Source of the DNA: Lysobacter enzymogenes | Lineage (GTDB): Bacteria; Pseudomonadota; Gammaproteobacteria; Xanthomonadales; Xanthomonadaceae | Assembly (NCBI RefSeq): GCF_023617245.1 | Contig: NZ_CP067396.1 | Span: 5,607,001-5,671,000 of the forward strand | Direction of reading: 5' to 3' | Length of the DNA stretch: 64,000 nt | Part shown: one piece after another, positions 58,332-64,000 of the stretch | Layout of the letters: each line of letters starts with the position of its first letter | How positions within the stretch are numbered: position 1 is the first letter of the stretch | Position numbers and translations under genes: made by a program | The notes under the pieces: generated by a model | Told to the model about the DNA's origin: nothing | Seen by the model: the letters and a program-made list of their open reading frames with translations, nothing else | The model's database searches: none

Positions 58332-59450
58332 CTAAAAGGGAATGTTCCAAGTGAAGGTAAACGCACCCGAGTATCTTGCTATATCACGCAACGCTACACG
58401 CGTAGCGTCCAGAACGAATTCATCCTTATTCAAGTCCGCGAGAACTTCATCGTCGTCTACATCTATCTCAATCTGCAACACTTCGCCAACGTACCTGAGA
58501 CCGAATTCTCCCACGCTAAAGTTCTTTAGCATGCGGTCTGACAGAAATCGATCAAGTCTCCACGCAATTCGCGAACGTAGTCGGGCGCTAAAGTACGCCT
58601 GGACGCTTTCATCTGACTTGATCGCATCATAAGCGGATGCAACAAGAGATTGCATGTACTTACCATTTGCTTTTGCCAACCTAGTCAGAGACTTGATGTA
58701 TTCGCCGAGCCTATCGCTACGGACAAAATGAACCAATGCAGACAGCTCCCTTTTCCGCACCATGTAGCGGCATAGGTATGTGATCCTCTCTATCTCTACC
58801 GCTTCGGCCGCGAGCCCGTTATATCGGACATCCACCAGAGGTGCATCGACGACGGAGAGAAGAAAAAACATGTACAGCCGCTTGCGCGTCTTAACCCGAC
58901 TCGGAAGTGCTTGAACCTCGTGGTCAAGCGCCTTCATTAGCGTCGCAATCGAGTCAAATATTGCCTTGTCATTCCGTGGAACGACGCTTTGCGTCGAGAC
59001 CTGCTGGAAGGCGAACACGTCCCGCTCCGCTCTGAAAGCACCGACATACAACTCGCCGAGCGCATCAATATACTTATCCTTCCAGGGCACGCTGGCTAGA
59101 TACGTTTGGAGAGGCTGGAGATCAGTCCAGTAATGCGCGGGGTTCCAATCAAAGTTGGGGTCCTGCCTGGGTCTATCCTTAGTTAAAAATGTCCACGTAG
59201 TTTCAGCATCCTTCTTGCAACTGACTAATACAGCAGTCACCACCTCGACATCGTCTGATTTGTGTATGCGATAGGCCACAAGATCGAGTTCACGAGCGCG
59301 TCCATCGACATCGTCAACGTAGTAGCGACCACCGATGGTGGACCAGCCCGCACGCTTGAATTCTTCCGCCACTGCGTGCTCTAGGATAAATCCGGTTTTC
59401 TCTAACGCCTCTGGTATTTTGTCGAGGGGCGCGCAAAGTCGAGTTGCCAT
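58332..59450 (-). CDS. PD-(D/E)XK restriction-like nuclease
   Basis: The 372-residue protein has an N-terminal endonuclease-like domain: FILEHAVAEEFKRAGWSTIG, then DVDGRARELDLVAYRIHKS (Asp) and VVTAVLVSCKKDAETTWTFL (x-K). This matches Mrr/PD-(D/E)XK-type nucleases; the second acidic residue is replaced by Ser-Cys. The C-terminal ~270 residues are helical without recognised motifs. The gene is clearly AT-richer than its neighbours. A stand-alone defence nuclease is plausible but not proven. Confidence 0.62.
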   Translation of the reverse strand: MATRLCAPLDKIPEALEKTGFILEHAVAEEFKRAGWSTIGGRYYVDDVDGRARELDLVAYRIHKSDDVEVVTAVLVSCKKDAETTWTFLTKDRPRQDPNFDWNPAHYWTDLQPLQTYLASVPWKDKYIDALGELYVGAFRAERDVFAFQQVSTQSVVPRNDKAIFDSIATLMKALDHEVQALPSRVKTRKRLYMFFLLSVVDAPLVDVRYNGLAAEAVEIERITYLCRYMVRKRELSALVHFVRSDRLGEYIKSLTRLAKANGKYMQSLVASAYDAIKSDESVQAYFSARLRSRIAWRLDRFLSDRMLKNFSVGEFGLRYVGEVLQIEIDVDDDEVLADLNKDEFVLDATRVALRDIARYSGAFTFTWNIPF

Positions 59451-59477
59451 TGGCCTGGTCCAGCGTGGGTGTGGGAT

Positions 59478-59609
59478 CTAGAGGCTAGTGGTCGGCGCAA
59501 TGGCGACTATGCACCTGGAGATCTTCTCGTGCGTGGCACCGGACTGGGAGCACGCCAGTCCAGTGGTGCTGGTCTGTGCCTTGCAGTCCTTGCATGTAAT
59601 CAGCGCCAT
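59478..59609 (-). pseudogene. Truncated copy of the zinc-ribbon gene 5' end
   Basis: A short minus-strand frame starts MALITCKDCKAQTSTTGLAC and stops after 43 residues. The first 30 codons align with the start of the 57619-58329 gene (MALTTCKECKAQISATAQAC), but the second Cys pair is damaged (CSQSG in place of CPQCG) and the membrane helix is lost. The two copies bracket the nuclease gene. Confidence 0.68.
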
Positions 59610-60010
59610 GGGCTCACATTCCCTGTCGTCAACGTCGAGTGTCGTCTCGGCGACGGTAGTCTACCCGGGCCCCAGCGGATGGGCTCGAACTGCGTCAAAA
59701 AAATCGACCGCCAGAGCCTCGCTCCGGAAGCCCTTGGTTTTATAGAGTTTTTCCCTAGTCCTCTCAAAGGCTCTACCGCAGGAAAAGGCTCTAAAAGTCC
59801 ATGGCTAACCGCTTGATTCCAAACGGACAAAAAATGCCCCCTTTGGTTCCGGGTCCAGAGGTGCTGAGAAGAGAGAGGCAACCGTGGCGAAAATTTCGCC
59901 AACTGGCGAGTTTCGGCCTCTCTCCAAGTCCGAGGGATAGTTGAAAACCCTGGGAAATAGGGCGTTTTCTGGGCGAAACTCAGGGAGAGAAACGCGCCCC
60001 GTTATTGCTG
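59610..60010. other. Intergenic region with right repeat copy
   Basis: No gene is supported in these 401 bases. The right copy of the terminal repeat occupies 59795-59970. The remainder carries A/T-rich runs (e.g. near 59697 and 59755) with no clear coding pattern. The tRNA-Ile2 gene follows immediately. Confidence 0.5.
59795..59970. repeat. Right copy of ~175-bp diverged direct repeat, next to tRNA-Ile2
   Basis: The blocks AAGTCCATGGCTAACC (59795-59810), GTGGCGAAAATTTCGCCA (59884-59901) and AAATAGGGCGTTTTC (59955-59969) match the left copy (254-430) in order and spacing. The hairpin arms (59871-59879 and 59916-59924) differ from those of the left copy but remain complementary. The copy ends 41 bases from the 3' end of the tRNA gene. 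Confidence 0.65.
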
Positions 60011-60086
60011 TGGTGGGCCCACCAGGACTCGAACCTGGAACCAAAGGATTATGAGTCCTCTGCTCTAACCATTGAGCTATAGGCCC
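60011..60086 (-). tRNA. tRNA-Ile2 (CAU anticodon, lysidine type)
   Basis: A complete 76-nt cloverleaf with encoded CCA reads on the minus strand. The anticodon loop is CTCATAA with CAT anticodon, the T loop is TTCGAGT and the D arm contains AGCTCAATGGTTAGAGC. The acceptor stem has C4-G69 and C5-G68, the pairs recognised by the lysidine synthetase TilS, so this is the AUA-reading isoleucine tRNA and not a methionine tRNA. Its 3' end faces the accessory region. Confidence 0.9.
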
Positions 60087-60478
60087 GCGAGAGCCGGGAT
60101 TCTAAAGCAGCGCCGCGGTCCAGTCAGCCCGGGGCGTCGCCGTCCCGCGGCCGTTCGGGGACCCGACCGCCTCAGCCACGCCGACTCGGCGGTTCGCCAC
60201 AACCCCGCCGAACTGCGAATCCGCTCGCCTTTATACGATTTCGGCTGCCCGACTTGCCCAGCGCCAGTCGCATTTTTCGCGCCCACGACTCGGGCAGCAT
60301 GGCGTCGACACGCGCGCCAGACGCGTGCCTGCGCCGGCGGCGTTTGCCGCGGTCCGGCGCGGCGGGACGCGACGGCGGCGACGCCGGGCGGGTCGCGCAC
60401 TGATGGGGGGCTCACGATCCGGACTCGCCGCGATGTCGGCGGGCGCCCGGTGCCGCCCGATCCATCAACGAGGTTTCT
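60087..60478. other. Intergenic region upstream of the alginate-lyase-like gene
   Basis: No gene is seen in these 392 bases. A TTTATACGATTT stretch near 60231 could be part of a promoter for either the tRNA or the downstream enzyme gene. GC content rises strongly towards 60478. Confidence 0.4.
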
Positions 60479-61630
60479 ATGCCGCGCACGACTCCGTTCC
60501 GCTTCCACGCCCTGGCCTTGGCCTTGGCCCTGCTCGCCGGGGCCGCCGGTTCCGTTCAAGCCGCCGATTACAGCGGCGCCGCTCCCGATGCTACCGCCGC
60601 CGTGCCGCCGTTCAAGCACCCCGGCCTGTTGATGACCCAGAACCGCCTCGCCTCGATCCGCGCCGCGGTGCAATCGGGCAACGGCAGCGCGATGAAGACC
60701 GGCTACAACCGCCTGCTGCAGGACAACCGCGGTTCGCACACCTACGCGCATCAGGCGCTGGCGACGGTGGAGGTGGTGCGCGCGGCCGGCGGGCCGCAGG
60801 AGGGGCGCTGGAAGAACGATGGGTTCGCGGCGTACTTGAACGCGCTGCGCTGGGCGGTCACCGGCGATACGCGCAATCGCGACAAGGCGGTGCAGATCCT
60901 GGATGCGTGGTCGGCGAAGTTCACCGGCTTCACGCTGGCGCCGGGCACCGATGCGCCGCAGGCGTGGCTGGAGGCGGCGTGGGGATTGCCGGTGTGGGCC
61001 AGCGCGGCGGAGATCCTGCGTCATCACGACGGCGGCGCGGCGGGCTGGCCGCAGGCGTCGCAGGATCGCTTCAACGGCTACCTCAACAAGCTGTACGGGT
61101 ACGCGAATCAGGCCTCGAGCCGGACCAACAACTGGGGCGTGTCCGGCGCGCTGGCGATGATGGCGACCGGGGTCTATCAGGACGACGCCAATCGCTACAA
61201 CGCCGGGCTCAACCGGATCAAGCAGTTGATCCCGGGCATCGTCTACAGCAGCGGCGAGGTGCAGGAACTGGCGGCGCGCGATTGCCACCATCCGCAGTAT
61301 TCGCTGGCCGGCATCGCCCAGGCGGCGGAGATGGCGACGATCCAGGGCGACACCAGCGTGTGGCTGCTCAAGGTCGGCAACGAGCCACAGCCGCGGTTCT
61401 CGCGCGGGCTGGAGTACATGGCCAAGTCGATCCTGTACGGCGAAGGCGTGCGCGACTGCCGGTCGTTCGGCCTGTATCCGGGCTACAGCGAGATCGCGGT
61501 CAACGGCTACATGAACCGCGGTACGCCGATTCCGAATTTCCAGAACGCGACCAAGCGCGGTCGGCCGGACGGCAACGCGGCCGAGTTCATCGGCTGGTCG
61601 GCGGCGACGCACGGACGCGACGACTTCTGA
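60479..61630 (+). CDS. Exported alginate-lyase-family enzyme
   Basis: The 383-residue protein has a Sec signal (FHALALALALLAGAAGSVQA, cleaved near 29). It has an (alpha/alpha) barrel pattern of the alginate lyase superfamily (PF05426, PL5-like): KHPGLLMTQNRLASIRAAVQ, SSRTNNWGVSGALAMMATGV with the NNWG strand, and CHHPQYSLAGIAQAAEMATI with conserved His residues near 270. It probably cleaves an acidic polysaccharide by beta-elimination in the periplasm or outside the cell; the substrate is not determined. Codon use is typical of a high-GC chromosome. Confidence 0.82.
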   Translation: MPRTTPFRFHALALALALLAGAAGSVQAADYSGAAPDATAAVPPFKHPGLLMTQNRLASIRAAVQSGNGSAMKTGYNRLLQDNRGSHTYAHQALATVEVVRAAGGPQEGRWKNDGFAAYLNALRWAVTGDTRNRDKAVQILDAWSAKFTGFTLAPGTDAPQAWLEAAWGLPVWASAAEILRHHDGGAAGWPQASQDRFNGYLNKLYGYANQASSRTNNWGVSGALAMMATGVYQDDANRYNAGLNRIKQLIPGIVYSSGEVQELAARDCHHPQYSLAGIAQAAEMATIQGDTSVWLLKVGNEPQPRFSRGLEYMAKSILYGEGVRDCRSFGLYPGYSEIAVNGYMNRGTPIPNFQNATKRGRPDGNAAEFIGWSAATHGRDDF

Positions 61631-61685
61631 TTCTTGCCGCGCCTGGCGTGCGTCGGCGGCCGCGCCGACGCACGCGTCGCCGCGC

Positions 61686-64000
61686 TCAGCGCGCGGCGCT
61701 CATCGAGTACGGCAACTGCTTGGGATGGCTCGCCCATTCGCGGTTCGGCTGCGCCTGCATGACGAAGCGCAGTTCGCCGCCGGCGAGGATCTCCTCGTGG
61801 CGCAGGAACGCGCGATCCAGCGGCTGGCCGTTGAGCGTGGCGCTGCCGATGTAGGTGTGCGCCTCGTCCAGGCCTTCGGCGATCACGCTGAAGCGCTTGC
61901 CATTGGGCAGGTTCAAGGTGGCCTTGGGCAGGAACGGCCGGCCGATGACGTACTCGTTGCTGGCCGGCGCCACCGGGTAGAAGCCCAGCGCGGTGAACAC
62001 GTACCAGGCCGACATCTGGCCGAGGTCGTCGTTGCCGGCGAGGCCGTCGGGCCGCGGCGCGTACTGGCTGGCCATGATCTGCTTGAGCCGCTCCTGGGTG
62101 CGCCAGGGCTGGCCGGCGTAACCGTACAGATAAGCGACGTGGTGGCTGGGCTCGTTGCCGTGCGCGTACCAGCCGATCAGGCCGGTGATGTCTTCCATGT
62201 GGGCGAAGATCTTCGGATCGACCTTGGCCTCGAACACTTGGTCGAGCCGCGCGATCAACTTGTCGGCGCCGCCGTGCGCCTTCGCCAGGCCGGCGACGTC
62301 CTGCGGCACGTACCACGAGTACTGCCAGGCGTTGCCTTCGGTGTAGTCGCTGCCGTAGCCGCTGGCGGTGGGATCGAACGGTTCGCGGAAGCTGCCGTCG
62401 CGCTTGCGCGCGCGCATGAAGCCACTCGCCGGGTCGAATGCATGGCGCCAGTTGCCGGCGCGCTTTTCGAATCGTGCGGCGACGTCCTTGCGCCCCATCG
62501 CCCCGGCCATGCGCGCGATGGTCCAGTCGTCGAACGCATACTCCAAGGTCTTCGACGCCGCTTCGCCTTCCTCGTCGATCGGCACGTAGCCCAACTCCTT
62601 ATACTGGGCGATGCCGTCGTAGGGGCCGTAGTCGGCGCTGGCGACCATCGCCTCCAGCGCTTCGTTCGCGTCGAAGCCGCGGATGCCCTTCATGTAGGCG
62701 TCGGCGATCACCGGCACGGCGTGGTAGCCGATCATGCACCACGTCTCCTGGCCGTGGAACGACCACACCGGCAGCACGCCGTACGGGCTGTGCTTGCGCG
62801 AGGCCAGCAGCGAATTGACGAAGTCGCTGTTGCGTTGTTCCGGCTGCACCAGGGTCAGCAACGGATGCAGCGCGCGATAGGTGTCCCACAGCGAGAACGT
62901 GGAGTGGTAACGGAAGCCCTTGGCTTCGTGCACCGCGTTGTCCGGCCCGCGATAGCGGCCGTCGCTGTCCATGAACAGACTCGGTCCCATCAGCGTGTGA
63001 TAGAGCGCGGTGTAGAAACTCTTGCGCGCGGCCGCGTCGCCTTCGGCGTCGATCGCCGACAGCGCCTGGCTCCAGCGCTCGCGCGCCTGCGCGCGCACGC
63101 GGTCGAAATCGAAGCCGGGCACTTCGGCGTCGAGGTTGGCGATGGCGCTGTCTTCGCCGACCGGCGAGATCGCGACCTTGACGATCAGCTCCTGGCCCGG
63201 CGCGTCCTTGAAGTCGAGGCTGGCGACGAGCTGGCGGCCTTCGATCTGCGCGCGCCGGGTCGGGGCTTTCTCGCCCGGCGGCGGGAAGCCCTTGTAGGCC
63301 ACGTCGGCCTCGGTGTCGTGGAAGGCGTGGCCGCTGACCGGGCGCGAGAAGCGCATGGCGAAATACAGCTGCCGGCCCGGCGCCCAGCCGCGGGTCTCGC
63401 GAAAGCCGGTGACCGTGCCGTCCGGACGAAGGCGCACGCGCGACCACAGCACCTTGCCGGGGTAGTCGTACAGACTGGTGCGCAGGTCCAGCAGCACGTG
63501 CGCGGCTTGGCCCTTGGGAAAACGGTAGCGGTGCACGCCGACGCGCTCGCTCGCGGTCAGTTCGGCGCGGATCTTGTAGTCGTCGAGGGTGACCGCGTAG
63601 TAGCCCGGCTGGGCCACCTCGTCGTCGTGGCGGAACGCCGAGCGGTAACCGCTGCGCGCGATCTTCGAATCGCCGCGTTCGAGCTTGACCTCGCCGGCGA
63701 TCGGCATCACCAGCACGTCGCCGAGGTCGGAGTGGCCGGTGCCGGAGAAGTGGGTGTGGGAGAAGCCGACGATGGTCGGATCGCCGTGGCGGTAGCCGGC
63801 GGCCCAGCCGTAGGCCTCCTTGCGCGGCTTGATCTCGGTGTCGGGGCTGAGCTGGATCATGCCGAACGGCACCGTCGCGCCCGGGAAGGTGTGGCCCTCG
63901 CCGCCGGTGCCGATGAACGGGTCGACCGCCTCGAACGCGCGGCGGCCGGCGTCGGCGGCCGCGCCGGTCGCCAGCGCGGCCGGCGCGGCGAGGACGCCCG
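61686..64000 (-). CDS. GH92 alpha-mannosidase, N-terminus cut by window edge
   Basis: The frame continues to the right edge, so ~771 residues are visible; the window opens with the end of a signal-like segment (VLAAPAALATGAAADAGRRA). GH92 features are clear: VDPFIGTGGEGHTFPGATVP, then VPFGMIQLSPDTE, GFSHTHFSGTG, FSLWDTYRALHPLLT and GNDDLGQMSAWYVFTALGFY with the catalytic acids. Members are exported calcium-dependent exo-alpha-1,2-mannosidases acting on N-glycans. A neighbouring polysaccharide lyase suggests a glycan-degradation locus. Confidence 0.9.
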   Translation of the reverse strand, partial: GVLAAPAALATGAAADAGRRAFEAVDPFIGTGGEGHTFPGATVPFGMIQLSPDTEIKPRKEAYGWAAGYRHGDPTIVGFSHTHFSGTGHSDLGDVLVMPIAGEVKLERGDSKIARSGYRSAFRHDDEVAQPGYYAVTLDDYKIRAELTASERVGVHRYRFPKGQAAHVLLDLRTSLYDYPGKVLWSRVRLRPDGTVTGFRETRGWAPGRQLYFAMRFSRPVSGHAFHDTEADVAYKGFPPPGEKAPTRRAQIEGRQLVASLDFKDAPGQELIVKVAISPVGEDSAIANLDAEVPGFDFDRVRAQARERWSQALSAIDAEGDAAARKSFYTALYHTLMGPSLFMDSDGRYRGPDNAVHEAKGFRYHSTFSLWDTYRALHPLLTLVQPEQRNSDFVNSLLASRKHSPYGVLPVWSFHGQETWCMIGYHAVPVIADAYMKGIRGFDANEALEAMVASADYGPYDGIAQYKELGYVPIDEEGEAASKTLEYAFDDWTIARMAGAMGRKDVAARFEKRAGNWRHAFDPASGFMRARKRDGSFREPFDPTASGYGSDYTEGNAWQYSWYVPQDVAGLAKAHGGADKLIARLDQVFEAKVDPKIFAHMEDITGLIGWYAHGNEPSHHVAYLYGYAGQPWRTQERLKQIMASQYAPRPDGLAGNDDLGQMSAWYVFTALGFYPVAPASNEYVIGRPFLPKATLNLPNGKRFSVIAEGLDEAHTYIGSATLNGQPLDRAFLRHEEILAGGELRFVMQAQPNREWASHPKQLPYSMSAAR

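Overview
The window looks like an accessory region of a high-GC gammaproteobacterium of the Xanthomonadaceae, most likely Lysobacter. This rests on a type IV secretion effector ending in a recognisable Xanthomonas-type XVIPCD signal, a GH92 mannosidase and an alginate-lyase-like enzyme on the right flank, and the overall base composition. The genus call is an inference.

Layout. Positions 1-3206 hold small regulators: an XRE protein, a NarL-type response regulator and a protein with two AP2-like folds. Two repeat/palindrome clusters lie in the intergenic spaces. Positions 3299-9257 form a plus-strand cluster with orphan virB5 and virB6 homologues, a DUF4189 protein, a membrane protein, a lipoprotein immunity candidate overlapping a lipase-XVIPCD effector, and two coupled genes of unknown function. 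Positions 9510-14575 encode a Sec-exported RHS protein with a variable C-terminal toxin candidate and an exported immunity candidate, followed by a TonB/TolA-like protein.

A lambda-like siphoprophage of about 41 kb follows (15.5-56.8 kb). Its minus-strand genes run from an excisionase-like HTH gene (51.4 kb) through recombination and replication genes (Sak4-like ATPase, ssDNA-binding protein, PD-(D/E)XK exonuclease, P4-type primase-helicase, RuvC-like nuclease), two DNA methyltransferases, small early genes, and head and tail modules, ending with tail fibre genes at 15.5 kb. A plus-strand membrane gene interrupts the tail module. Between 37.2 and 41.5 kb the early genes are arranged as separate cassettes on both strands. 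Each has a paired CTGTC direct repeat (11-bp period), then a conserved leader at a fixed distance, a gene, and in most cases a GC-rich hairpin. This array is the most novel feature of the window. The right arm (52.0-56.8 kb, plus strand) is a translationally coupled serine-recombinase module in which two catalytically dead resolvase-like proteins precede the intact recombinase.

Positions 56.9-59.6 kb carry cargo, including a low-GC PD-(D/E)XK nuclease between a zinc-ribbon gene and a truncated copy of that gene. tRNA-Ile2(CAU) lies at 60.0 kb. A diverged direct repeat of about 175 bp occurs near both ends (254-430 and 59795-59970), the right copy next to the tRNA, so most of the window may be one island or several nested ones. 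The right flank (60.5-64.0 kb) appears to be core chromosome.
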